From NCBI RefSeq assembly GCF_000195635.1, contig NZ_GL882691.1, positions 97,760 through 161,759 of the forward strand: a stretch of 64,000 nucleotides of DNA. Direction: 5' to 3'. The notes beneath the pieces were generated by a model. It made no database searches. It was not told the origin of the DNA and saw nothing but the letters and a program-made list of their open reading frames with translations. The DNA comes from Bacteroides fluxus YIT 12057 (GTDB lineage Bacteria; Bacteroidota; Bacteroidia; Bacteroidales; Bacteroidaceae). The position numbers and the translations under genes are program-made. Positions 42,701 to 50,528 of this stretch are shown here, piece by piece; the stretch's first letter is position 1, and each line of letters begins with the position of its first letter.

Positions 42701-43032
42701 GAGCCGCCATAACCGGTTACCACCACTTCGTCCAACATTTCAGAATCCTCTTTCATGACAATGTTGAACACATTTTGAGCACCTACTTTGATAACCTGCT
42801 CTTTATAACCAATAAAACTAATACGGATGCTTGCATTTTCGGGTACAGTCAGCGTAAACTTACCGTCAATGTCCGTAATGGTTCCGTTGGTTGTTCCCAC
42901 CTGCAATACACTGGCTCCGATAACCGGTCCCATAGGATCGACTACCGTACCTGTGATTGTCTTTGTCTGTGCCATTAAGTTCAATGACATCAACACACCT
43001 AATAAGAAAAAAATTTTTCTCTTCATAGACAT
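39748..43032 (-). CDS. SusC-like TonB-dependent outer-membrane transporter
   Basis: A 1094-aa glycan importer. A signal peptide (FFLLGVLMSLNLMAQ) is followed by the carboxypeptidase-like extension (TITGTVVDPMGPVIGASV, DGKFTLTVP), TonB box region MLDEVVVTGYGG (about residues 101-112), plug domain with IESIQVLKDAASTAIYGARA, and a C-terminal 22-strand barrel ending in GLSVTF. The start may be residue 1 or the Met two codons later. It pairs with the SusD downstream; the GH29 gene is 77 bp upstream in the same direction. Confidence 0.96.
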   Translation of the reverse strand: MSMKRKIFFLLGVLMSLNLMAQTKTITGTVVDPMGPVIGASVLQVGTTNGTITDIDGKFTLTVPENASIRISFIGYKEQVIKVGAQNVFNIVMKEDSEMLDEVVVTGYGGSQKRATLTTAISKMDDAVLENAAFSNAAQALQGSVTGLRVINVSGQPGAEPQITLRGGATITGSNNNALIIVDGVIRDSMNDLNPGDIESIQVLKDAASTAIYGARANGGVILVETKKGKEGKATVNYKFKMGVNLSRKGYEFLNAGDYIWYNRTGYKKVNPTNEDGLESQQGYGTKNNLYDIRFLTPETAHLQNEGWLVMDDPVKEGRQILYKDYGGQLDKAVFDESAFLQEHNVNIMGGNDKGTFAANLGYYHEDGMVIGTGYKRFNGSVNGSYKIFPFLNVKAGASYNWSTKPSLWIGEDQMFYRTRSQRPTWNPWDEEGNPTSGGGTSDGNPAYYRDKLTQKDGRRRQTYNIGFDLDILPKELVWTGNASLLHYDYQREKFNKSYHTQTSSTPNNTRHAEAYMQRYTQLQLNTTLNYTKTFAEKHNVDVMLGGEYYTYDKFTFEAKTDNSPNDDIPTLNVGATRTYTSTDKTGYRILSGFGRANYNYNMKYLFSFVARYDGISRLKDNRWGFFPGVSFGWNIMEENFWKESKLADVISNLKPRISYGVNGNVNGIGDFDVYGAYNLVGYDKNDGKSYGGSSAYYNSALVNTGLRWEQSKTLEVGLDIGFLNNRLGFILDFFSRDTNDLLTKQALPGYTGFSELMTNMGTLRNTGFEMEVKANILNNPKGFTWDVSANVSSVANKIISLPYNGVDKNRVGGYEVAVPGSKDKTRWIGGRQEGGKLGEMIGYRQVRILRDWDDVKANANMFIDEVANLYGPGLASKYEGQKGWRPIEPGDVLWKDINGDNKINGLDREVVGNMLPKVTGGFTTTFGYKGLSLSARFDYALGHTLYNDLAARSLGQYQGAFNIITEVKDMWREDNRDTDLPAFYYADQLAKKNITRSNNAGISRDNNSSRFYEKADYLALRELTLNYNLPKAWIKKASIQDASLYVTGQNLLYITGYSGTSPEASVAGNWWDGVDLGRYPTPRTILFGLSVTF

Positions 43033-43109
43033 AGATTAAATTAACAATTAATAATTAATAAAAATACCATAAGTAAAGATTAAAATAAAAGGTTATAAAA
43101 ATCGTGAAA

Positions 43110-44597
43110 TCATTCCACATTTTCCAATTTCAATGTCCAGGCATAATGGCATGGAACCTCATTATAAGAGATGACAGGCACCTCTATCACAAGATTCTTA
43201 CCGTTCTGTTTCCATTGCAATTTTTTGTCATATCCTAACATGGTAACTTTAGTCTTTCTGGTAGATTGGACATCCTTCAATATGACTTTTCCCTCCGGCA
43301 ATTTAGGTAAAATGGCATATACGCTATTTTCTTTGGCTGTAAAGAAAATTTCCTTTACGGCATATCCGGGATCCGGATCTACGGTCTGTTTCAAGATAGA
43401 GTTCCCGCCCACATAGTGCTTGCTCTTGTCTTTCCAGTTCCTGTCGCCCTTGGACCACTGTTCGGTCTGCTTCCAGGCATGCGTGCCGTAAATGGCCTCA
43501 CCGTTCACCTTCAGCCATTCTCCCATTTGCAATAAACGTTCCTGCATAATAGGGGGGATTTTTCCGCTTCCGTTAGGGCCGATGCCCAACAGCAGGTTAC
43601 CACCTTTGCTCACGATATTCACCAAAGTAAGGATCAATCCTTGCGGGCTGGAATAATCTTCCACATCCTCATTTAAATTGTATGAGAAAGAAAATCCCAT
43701 GCCGCGGCATTCTTCCCACGGTTTGTCACCGGGCATAGCATGGGTGCTGTATTCACGTGTGTAATAGTCGCCGTGCTTCTTCCCGTCTGTAAAACGTGCC
43801 CAACGGTCGTTCAATACAATGGTGTTTTTTACAGGAGATTCTGAATAGATCCATTGGAAAAGTTTCTTTGTCTGCCAGATTGAATCACTGTAGTTGTCAG
43901 GGCCGTCAGACCAGAGCAAGTCGGGATGATAGCTGTTCACAAGGTCCTTTACTTGAGGAATGAAATGGCGGGATACATAAAGATCCAGCAATTCCGGTTT
44001 ATATAGCGGGCTTTCCCACTCTCTGCATGAGATGTAGAACCCTACCTTTATATCCGTCTTGCGGAGTGCATCGGTATATTCCTTTACGAGGTCACGTTTC
44101 GGACCCACTTCTACACTATTCCAAGGTCTTCCGTAATCTCTGGAAGCTTCCTTGCTGGGCCACAATGCGTAACCGTCGTGATGCTTGGTCGTGAGAACGA
44201 TATACTTGGCTCCTGCTTTTTCAAAGAGCTTGGCCCAGGCATCCGCGTCATAGTCAAGTGCTTTGAACTTCCGCGCAAATTCATTATAATTAAAATCTTC
44301 GCCATACATCTTGGTATGGTAGTCATAGATTTCGGTTCCGGTGAAGTCACCGTTACCAAATAGTTTCTTGTTGTCCAACCAATATTTGTACCATTCCTGA
44401 TAGGTTCCCTTAGGTGACCACATAGGCACAGAGTAGATTCCCCAATGGATAAAAATACCGAATTTGGCATCTTTAAACCATGATGGAGTAGGACGGCTGT
44501 CCAACGATTCCCATGTTTGCTCATAGGTCTTGTCTTGTGCACTTGCTCCCATCATCAAGAACAGTGCTGCAAATACTAACATTGCTTTCTTCATCAT
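43110..44597 (-). CDS. GH29 alpha-L-fucosidase
   Basis: A 495-aa exported retaining exo-fucosidase. The signal peptide ends at MGASAQ. The catalytic domain starts with PSWFKDAKFGIFIHWG (about 39-53), has YIVLTTKHHDGYALWPS, and the nucleophile Asp 231 in HPDLLWSDGPDN. A C-terminal beta-sandwich follows from about residue 390. First gene of the minus-strand PUL arm, divergent to the other SusC/SusD pair. Fucosidase in this setting fits removal of core or antennary fucose from host N-glycans or mucin. Confidence 0.93.
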   Translation of the reverse strand: MMKKAMLVFAALFLMMGASAQDKTYEQTWESLDSRPTPSWFKDAKFGIFIHWGIYSVPMWSPKGTYQEWYKYWLDNKKLFGNGDFTGTEIYDYHTKMYGEDFNYNEFARKFKALDYDADAWAKLFEKAGAKYIVLTTKHHDGYALWPSKEASRDYGRPWNSVEVGPKRDLVKEYTDALRKTDIKVGFYISCREWESPLYKPELLDLYVSRHFIPQVKDLVNSYHPDLLWSDGPDNYSDSIWQTKKLFQWIYSESPVKNTIVLNDRWARFTDGKKHGDYYTREYSTHAMPGDKPWEECRGMGFSFSYNLNEDVEDYSSPQGLILTLVNIVSKGGNLLLGIGPNGSGKIPPIMQERLLQMGEWLKVNGEAIYGTHAWKQTEQWSKGDRNWKDKSKHYVGGNSILKQTVDPDPGYAVKEIFFTAKENSVYAILPKLPEGKVILKDVQSTRKTKVTMLGYDKKLQWKQNGKNLVIEVPVISYNEVPCHYAWTLKLENVE

Positions 44598-44849
44598 ATT
44601 ATTTTTTATAAAGGGTTCCTTGTGGTTTTAGTTGGTTGTATTACTCTGTTTGTTCTACCGTTCTTGTTTTTTGTGAGTAAAATCTTGACTATATTGGTCT
44701 TTCTCCGGGTTGGCAATACGGAGATTGGTCATTGCATGAACTGCTATTGTAGGGCTGTCCCTTAGGAAAAGTTGCATTTGGGCAGGTTGAGGTCTTTTTG
44801 GCATAGCTGTATTTATCATTATAATAATAAGGTTAACTATATACGTCTC

Positions 44850-44868
44850 ATAAGTACTCTTAGAACTA
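44850..44868 (-). promoter_or_regulatory. Candidate operator, fucosidase side
   Basis: ATAAGTACTCTTAGAACTA is the reverse complement of the site at 45226-45244 with one mismatch. Read toward the fucosidase gene it is TAGTTCTAAGAGTACTTAT. The imperfect core palindrome is GTTCT-AAG-AGTAC. Confidence 0.5.
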
Positions 44869-45225
44869 ACTTTATCAGCGCATTTCAAGAAGAAAAGGAG
44901 TGAAAATGATGGTTGCGTTACTTCAGCAACAATCGTTTATTATATATAAGGTATAAAAGAATCTGTTGTTCTACCCTAATAATTATTGGTGATTGAGGCG
45001 ATGTGAAGCCATTTTATCCATTTTGATAAAGGTATTCTACCATCCGATAATTTAAATAAAAAGATTTTTGGTTTCCTATTTCCCTGCTTTTATTAGAAAA
45101 ATACGGGGATATGATATTTAGAAAAATAAAAAAACGGGGTAATTAAAAAATAATTTTATTAAATGTGCGTTATTAATAAAATTATTACTATTTTTGTCGC
45201 GGATATCAAAGCCTCTTTGTGTATA

Positions 45226-45244
45226 TAGTTCTAAGAGAACTTAT
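45226..45244 (+). promoter_or_regulatory. Candidate operator, SusC side
   Basis: TAGTTCTAAGAGAACTTAT contains the perfect palindrome GTTCT-AAG-AGAAC and lies about 30 bp downstream of the predicted -7 box, in the leader. It has the same orientation relative to its gene as the fucosidase-side copy. Confidence 0.5.
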
Positions 45245-45352
45245 TGCTTTGATGCTAAAATCCTTTGGTAATAAAATGAATAAGAAAAATTAGGTGTTTT
45301 ATTATAAACCTTAAATTACATTATTATATTTAAACAATTTCGAACAGTCAGC

Positions 45353-48300
45353 ATGTTCTTGCTCTTGTTGGGAGGTTTTACAGGAGTTGTATGTGCTGCA
45401 AGCCCTGACGTAGCAGGGGTTTATGCCACGCAACAGAGTGGTGTTTGTAAAGGTACAGTCAACGATGCTCTTGGGCCTGTTATCGGTGCCTCTGTGGTAG
45501 TAAAAGGAACTACCAATGGTGTTATTACCGACATTGACGGTAACTTCTCTTTGTCCGATGTAAAGGAAGGTGACATTATCCAAATTTCATTTGTGGGTTA
45601 CAAAACGGTAGAACAGGTATGGAATGGAAAACCGCTTACTGTTACTTTGGAGGAAGATTCTGAAGTGTTGGATGAAGTAGTGATTACGGCATACGGTGGT
45701 AAGCAACTTCGTTCTAAGGTGACTAACTCTATTTCTAAAGTAAAGGAAGATGTGCTGACCAGTGGTTCGCATACCAATGCGGCACAGGCCTTGTCCGGTG
45801 CTGTTTCCGGTTTGCGTGTGCAGCAGACTTCAGGTAATCCGGGTGAAGTGCCTACTATGGTGCTCCGTGGTGGTACAAATCTTGACGGTACAGGCTCTCC
45901 GCTAATTATTGTGGACGGACAGGTACGTAATAATTTAGGTGACATCAACTCCGAAGACATTGAGTCTATGGAGGTGATGAAAGATGCCGGCGCCACAGCT
46001 ATCTATGGTGCCCGTGCCAATAATGGTGTCGTTTTGATTACTACCAAGCGTGGTAAGGAAGGTTTTAGTGAAATCCGTTTCAAAACGAAAATTGGTATTA
46101 ACCAGTTCCGCAGTAACTATAAATATCTTAATGCCGGTGATTATCTTTATTGGTTCCGCAAGGCGGTACAGAATTCCGCACAGTTCGTAAATGTGGACGG
46201 CAAATATTATGGATCTACTGATATGAGTTCTTTAAGTGCCGCCCAACCTTATGGTACAGGTAATGTTTACTTTAACAATGACGGTACTGTGGCAGACGGT
46301 AACTTGAATGGCAATGCTGTTTGGAGTACTATGAAGTATTCAGATGATTTGGCTTTTTTGTTGCAAAAGGGTTGGAAGACCATGATTGATCCTGTTTATG
46401 GCGATAAGTTGATTTATAAGGACTTCAGCATGTCTGATACTAATATCGAGGACAACGCTTTGAATCAGGACTACAACCTTAGCCTGACCGGTGGAAATGA
46501 AAAGGGCAATTACTACATGAACTTAGGTTACAATGATACGAAGGGTAATGCCAAGGGTAACTGGTACAAGCGTTTCTCCGCTACGTTGAATACGGATTAT
46601 AAGATTCGTAAATGGTTGACTTCCAAATCGTCAGTATCTTATACAAGATCTACATGGTTCGACCTCTACGATGGCAAACAGATGATGGACGATTATACCG
46701 ACAACGAAATGCTTAAAATGGATTTTGCCAATTATTTCAGCCGTGCCTTGAGTTTGCCTCCCACTTTCCGTGGCACAAATGAGAACGGTGAATATTTGTA
46801 TGGTCTGCGTTGGGACTATAGCGATACCATTTCCGACAATAACCTGAACCAGTACGAACGTGACAATGTCAGTAACAAACTGAATCTGAATCAAGCGTTT
46901 GTGTTTGATATCACAGACGGGCTGGAACTGAAGGTGAGTGGTACTTTATATCGCTACGAAAAATCTTATGATTCTTTCAATAAGGACTTGTATCCACGTA
47001 TGGGCACGGTGAATACTCTGCGCGAAGCTTTCGCCATGAAAGACCTTTATACGGAACAGACGTATAACGCTGTATTGAACTATAATAAGCAGCTGACCGA
47101 AGAGCATTATGTATCTGCTATGTTGGGAGCTGAATATTACGACCAGTATCGTACCGGTTTCAGTGCGTACGGTAACGGTGCTCCTACCGATGAGTTTGGT
47201 GACTTGGCCTTGACAAAACCGGAAAGCCGCAAGATTGACTCTTGGCATCAGCGTCAGCGCATCATGTCTTTCTTCGGCCGTTTAAATTATGACTATATGA
47301 GCAAGTATTTGGTTTCATTTGTGATGCGTCGTGATGGCTATTCCAAATTGTTGGGCGATAATCGTTGGGGGGTGTTCCCCGGTGTGTCTGCCGGTTGGGT
47401 CTTCAGCAAGGAAAAGTTTATGGAGTCTCTTCAACAGGTTGTTTCATTTGCTAAATTGCGTTCCAGCTATGGTTTGAACGGTAATGTTTCGGGTATCGGT
47501 GCCTACGATCTGCAGGGTGGATATGAGACTTATAAATATGCCGGACAAGTAGGTAACTTGCTGGGTAAAATTCCTAATCCTAACTTGCGTTGGGAAAAGT
47601 CACATACTTTTGAAGTAGGTGTAGATTTGGGCTTCCTGAACAATAAGTATATGTTGAACGCCACGTTCTACAACCGTCGTACAAAAGATAAGTTTGCCGA
47701 TATTGTCTTGCCTTCACACTCAGGTATCGAAAAGTTTAAGACCAATAACGGTGAAATACAGAACCAAGGTATCGAATTGGACTTGACAGCACGCATTATT
47801 GACCAGAAAGACTGGAAATTCAATGTAAATGCCAATATGGCTTGGAATAAGAATAAAATTATTTCATTGCCTAACAATGGACTGGACAGAAACAGACAGG
47901 AAGCGTTCGAAGTCTATACGGGAAAGAAATTGCCGGACGGCTCATGGGAAAAAGCATGGGTAGGAGGATATCAGGAAGGCGGATGCTGGGGTGATGTCTA
48001 TGGCTTTAAAGCTGAAGGTATTTACCGTGACTGGGATGACGTCAAGAATTCCGGTATCAAAAAAGATATCTCAAGTCCTAATAACAGTGGTCGTCAGATT
48101 ACTTTGCTGGGTCCTGATGAATGGAATAAACTGACCGATGAGGAAAAGAAAAACACAGGTGCCGGTGGTTATCTGCCTATTCAGCCGGGTGATGTGAAAT
48201 GGAAAGACGTGAATGGAGACGGTATTATCGATGACTTTGATAAAGTGAAATTAGGCAATAAACTGCCGAAAGTAACAGGTGGTATCACGTTGAACCTTTC

Positions 48301-48757
48301 ATGGAAAGATCTGACTTTGAGTAGTCGCATGGACTATGCTTTGGGACATACTGTAATCGATACAAAGACTCCGTGGATTATGGGTGCTGCACAAGGTTCC
48401 TATAATACCATTGACTTGAGCAAGGATACTTGGACTCCGGAGAATCCAAACGCAAAATATCCTACATATGTATGGGCCGACCAGTTCGGTAAGCGTAATT
48501 ATTGTCGTGACAATAACAGTTTGTTTATTTACAAAGGCGACTATTTGGCATTCCGTGAAGTTACTTTAAGCTACAAAGTGCCTGAAAATTTCATTGCCAA
48601 AGCCGGTGTGAAGACTTGCGAACTTTCTATGACAGTTCAGAATTTAGGCTATCTGACCGCGGCAAAAACTATGTTTTCACCGGAATACGGTGCTAATTCT
48701 TGGGGTGGTTACTCCCTGCCTCGTTCTATCGTATTCGGTCTGAATGTTAGTTTCTAA
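45353..48757 (+). CDS. SusC-like TonB-dependent outer-membrane transporter
   Basis: A glycan importer of about 1134 aa. From ATG 45353 the protein begins with the hydrophobic core of a signal peptide (FLLLLGGFTGVVCAA) but no basic n-region. The in-frame codons before it read FKQFRTVS, which would supply one, so translation may start upstream at a non-ATG codon (for example the ATT/ATA triplets at 45320-45328). Then follow the CarboxypepD-like extension (CKGTVNDALGPVIGASVVV), TonB box VLDEVVITAYGG, plug (IESMEVMKDAGATAIYGARA) and barrel ending FGLNVSF. Its SusD partner begins 22 bp downstream. Confidence 0.94.
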   Translation: MFLLLLGGFTGVVCAASPDVAGVYATQQSGVCKGTVNDALGPVIGASVVVKGTTNGVITDIDGNFSLSDVKEGDIIQISFVGYKTVEQVWNGKPLTVTLEEDSEVLDEVVITAYGGKQLRSKVTNSISKVKEDVLTSGSHTNAAQALSGAVSGLRVQQTSGNPGEVPTMVLRGGTNLDGTGSPLIIVDGQVRNNLGDINSEDIESMEVMKDAGATAIYGARANNGVVLITTKRGKEGFSEIRFKTKIGINQFRSNYKYLNAGDYLYWFRKAVQNSAQFVNVDGKYYGSTDMSSLSAAQPYGTGNVYFNNDGTVADGNLNGNAVWSTMKYSDDLAFLLQKGWKTMIDPVYGDKLIYKDFSMSDTNIEDNALNQDYNLSLTGGNEKGNYYMNLGYNDTKGNAKGNWYKRFSATLNTDYKIRKWLTSKSSVSYTRSTWFDLYDGKQMMDDYTDNEMLKMDFANYFSRALSLPPTFRGTNENGEYLYGLRWDYSDTISDNNLNQYERDNVSNKLNLNQAFVFDITDGLELKVSGTLYRYEKSYDSFNKDLYPRMGTVNTLREAFAMKDLYTEQTYNAVLNYNKQLTEEHYVSAMLGAEYYDQYRTGFSAYGNGAPTDEFGDLALTKPESRKIDSWHQRQRIMSFFGRLNYDYMSKYLVSFVMRRDGYSKLLGDNRWGVFPGVSAGWVFSKEKFMESLQQVVSFAKLRSSYGLNGNVSGIGAYDLQGGYETYKYAGQVGNLLGKIPNPNLRWEKSHTFEVGVDLGFLNNKYMLNATFYNRRTKDKFADIVLPSHSGIEKFKTNNGEIQNQGIELDLTARIIDQKDWKFNVNANMAWNKNKIISLPNNGLDRNRQEAFEVYTGKKLPDGSWEKAWVGGYQEGGCWGDVYGFKAEGIYRDWDDVKNSGIKKDISSPNNSGRQITLLGPDEWNKLTDEEKKNTGAGGYLPIQPGDVKWKDVNGDGIIDDFDKVKLGNKLPKVTGGITLNLSWKDLTLSSRMDYALGHTVIDTKTPWIMGAAQGSYNTIDLSKDTWTPENPNAKYPTYVWADQFGKRNYCRDNNSLFIYKGDYLAFREVTLSYKVPENFIAKAGVKTCELSMTVQNLGYLTAAKTMFSPEYGANSWGGYSLPRSIVFGLNVSF

Positions 48758-48779
48758 CCTTTAAATGATTAATAATAAA

Positions 48780-50405
48780 ATGAAGAAGATTTTATATACA
48801 CTATGCTTGATGGCAGCTCCGCTGTTCTTCCAGGCATGCGATAATCTTGATTTGTCGCCCATTGATTATTCCGGTTCTGAAAATTTCTGGCAGAACGAGG
48901 CCCAGGTAAACAGCTTTATGCTGGGATTGCATAATCATCTCCGTTCGCAATTTGTGGCAGATGCCTTTAAATTGGGCGAAACCCGTGGCGAAACCTTGAA
49001 AAAAGGAACGAACAGCTGTGGCTCTTCTTCCAGTTACAGTAACTTGATTGCCAATGAAATTTCTGAAAGCAACCCTCAAACGTCAAATTGGAATGGATTT
49101 TACGGTAAATTGTTACAAGTGAACCACATGATTGAACAACTGGAAGGAGCTTGTACATTCCTGGATGATAACAGCCGTAACTATTATAAAGGGATAGCTT
49201 ATGGACTCCGTTCTTATTATTATTTCTGGCTTTACCGTACTTATGGAGGTGTACCTTTGGAATTGACCGTGAAAGTGACAAATGGTAGCATCAGTGCTCC
49301 TGATCTTTATCTGAAGCGTGCTACAGCGGAAGCCACGCTGCAACAAATCAAAGATGATGTGGAAGCTTCGCTTACCGCTTTTGGACAGACGAATAAAACG
49401 ACTCCCAGTTATTATTTTTGGAGTAAATCGGCTTCTTTGATGTTGAAGGCGGAAATTTATTTGTGGTCTGCCAAGGTAAAGACGGATGATCCTGAAACTC
49501 CCCATACTCCTGGTGGTGTTGCTGATCTGAATATAGCTAAGAGTGCATTGAGTGAGGTGATAGGTAAGTATTCATTGGAAAGTGATTTTTCCAAACTGTT
49601 CAAGGAAGAAGGCAAAGGCAATAACAATGAAGTTATTCTGGCGCTTTATCTGGATAAGGACGAGTATGTCAACCGTAACCATTTCCGTACTTTCTTCTAT
49701 CACATGAACTTCGCAGGAAACAATCAGGTAGATGCTGACGGTAATGATATTACTGACCCGCTGGACTTGAAGGGTGAAGGTCTGCTATACAATGAATGGA
49801 GTGAAAGTTTTGTGACATCCTTTGATAAGAAAGACTTGCGTCGTGCAGCTACCTTCTATGAATATTATTCCAAGGGTGACGGTACTCCTGATAATCCCGG
49901 TGGTAAACATGGATGTGCCATGTTGAAATACTTTGGCCAAAATGTAGATGGTACCCATTATTTTGATCCGGATATTATTCTCTATCGTTATGCTGATGCG
50001 ATATTGATGATGGCTGAGATTGAAAACGGACTGGGTGGTGATTGCGCTAAGTATATTAACGATATTCGCCAGCGTGCCTATGGCGCCAATTATGATGCTG
50101 CGGTTACTTATGCCAACGGTACTTATGCCGAGAATGAATTGGCGATTTTGAAGGAGCGTGACAAAGAGTTTGTTGGAGAAGGTAAACGTTGGTTCGACTT
50201 GCTTCGTATGCATGATGCCAATAAAGGACCGTTGGTCTTTTCTGTAGAAGCAGCTTACTTGCAAGGTGACGAAACCGGTGCTATTCTGGATAAAGCTACT
50301 GAAAGCTATCGTGTATTGTGGCCCATTGAACGTTCTTTGATGAGTAATGACCCTGAATTGGAGCAAACCGTGAATTATCCGACAGCTACAGACAGTGCAA
50401 AATAA
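48780..50405 (+). CDS. SusD-like surface glycan-binding lipoprotein
   Basis: 541 aa from the preferred ATG at 48780, which directly precedes KKILYTLCLMAAPLFFQAC; an in-frame ATG at 48765 adds five polar residues. The lipidated Cys is in FFQACDNLDLSP. TPR-like helices follow with SGSENFWQNEAQVNSFMLG and YGLRSYYYFWLYRTYGGVPL, and the C-terminal RagB signatures are LYRYADAILMMAEIENGLGG, FVGEGKRWFDLLRMHD and YRVLWPIERSLMSND. It works with the SusC upstream; the transcript ends in the multi-hairpin region at 50416. Confidence 0.95.
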   Translation: MKKILYTLCLMAAPLFFQACDNLDLSPIDYSGSENFWQNEAQVNSFMLGLHNHLRSQFVADAFKLGETRGETLKKGTNSCGSSSSYSNLIANEISESNPQTSNWNGFYGKLLQVNHMIEQLEGACTFLDDNSRNYYKGIAYGLRSYYYFWLYRTYGGVPLELTVKVTNGSISAPDLYLKRATAEATLQQIKDDVEASLTAFGQTNKTTPSYYFWSKSASLMLKAEIYLWSAKVKTDDPETPHTPGGVADLNIAKSALSEVIGKYSLESDFSKLFKEEGKGNNNEVILALYLDKDEYVNRNHFRTFFYHMNFAGNNQVDADGNDITDPLDLKGEGLLYNEWSESFVTSFDKKDLRRAATFYEYYSKGDGTPDNPGGKHGCAMLKYFGQNVDGTHYFDPDIILYRYADAILMMAEIENGLGGDCAKYINDIRQRAYGANYDAAVTYANGTYAENELAILKERDKEFVGEGKRWFDLLRMHDANKGPLVFSVEAAYLQGDETGAILDKATESYRVLWPIERSLMSNDPELEQTVNYPTATDSAK

Positions 50406-50415
50406 ATCTATTCTG

Positions 50416-50503
50416 AAGGGCTACACCCTTTTGCCCGGAGGGTGTAGCCCTGACAGGCAAAGGGTGTAGCCTTAAAGTGTAAAGGGTGTAGCCCTTTTTT
50501 TCT
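50416..50503. terminator. Multi-arm hairpin terminator with one left arm and three right arms
   Basis: AAGGGCTACACCCTT (50416-50430) can pair with AGGGTGTAGCCCT (50439-50451), with the imperfect AAAGGGTGTAGCCTT (50459-50473), or with the exact complement AAGGGTGTAGCCCTT (50482-50496). Only the last is followed by a T-run. It lies between the convergent SusD and sialate esterase genes. Confidence 0.75.
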
Positions 50504-50528
50504 GTTGATATGGGAAAGGATGAATATG

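Larger units (their letters stand above)
44598..45352. promoter_or_regulatory. 755-bp divergent intergenic region between the two PUL arms
   Basis: This is the only stretch above 300 bp without a gene. It holds two near-identical 19-mers in inverse orientation (44850-44868 and 45226-45244) with a palindromic core, a plus-strand -7 box TATTTTTG (45189-45196) for the SusC at 45353, and a short minus-strand frame (44655-44888) of no recognisable family. No -7 box for the fucosidase was identified. Much of it is very AT-rich. Confidence 0.6.

Noticed and set aside
44655..44888. Minus-strand 77-codon frame in the divergent PUL intergenic region
   Set aside because: No family, no convincing start or ribosome site, and it covers the candidate operator; kept only as a possible decayed coding remnant.
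48901..50405. Open minus-strand frames within the SusD gene
   Set aside because: Antisense shadows without signal, domain or start context.
50416..50503. Possible CRISPR repeats because of the repeated GGGTGTAGCC unit
   Set aside because: Only three short copies plus one inverse copy, spaced about 22 bp apart with no spacers of constant length and no cas genes.
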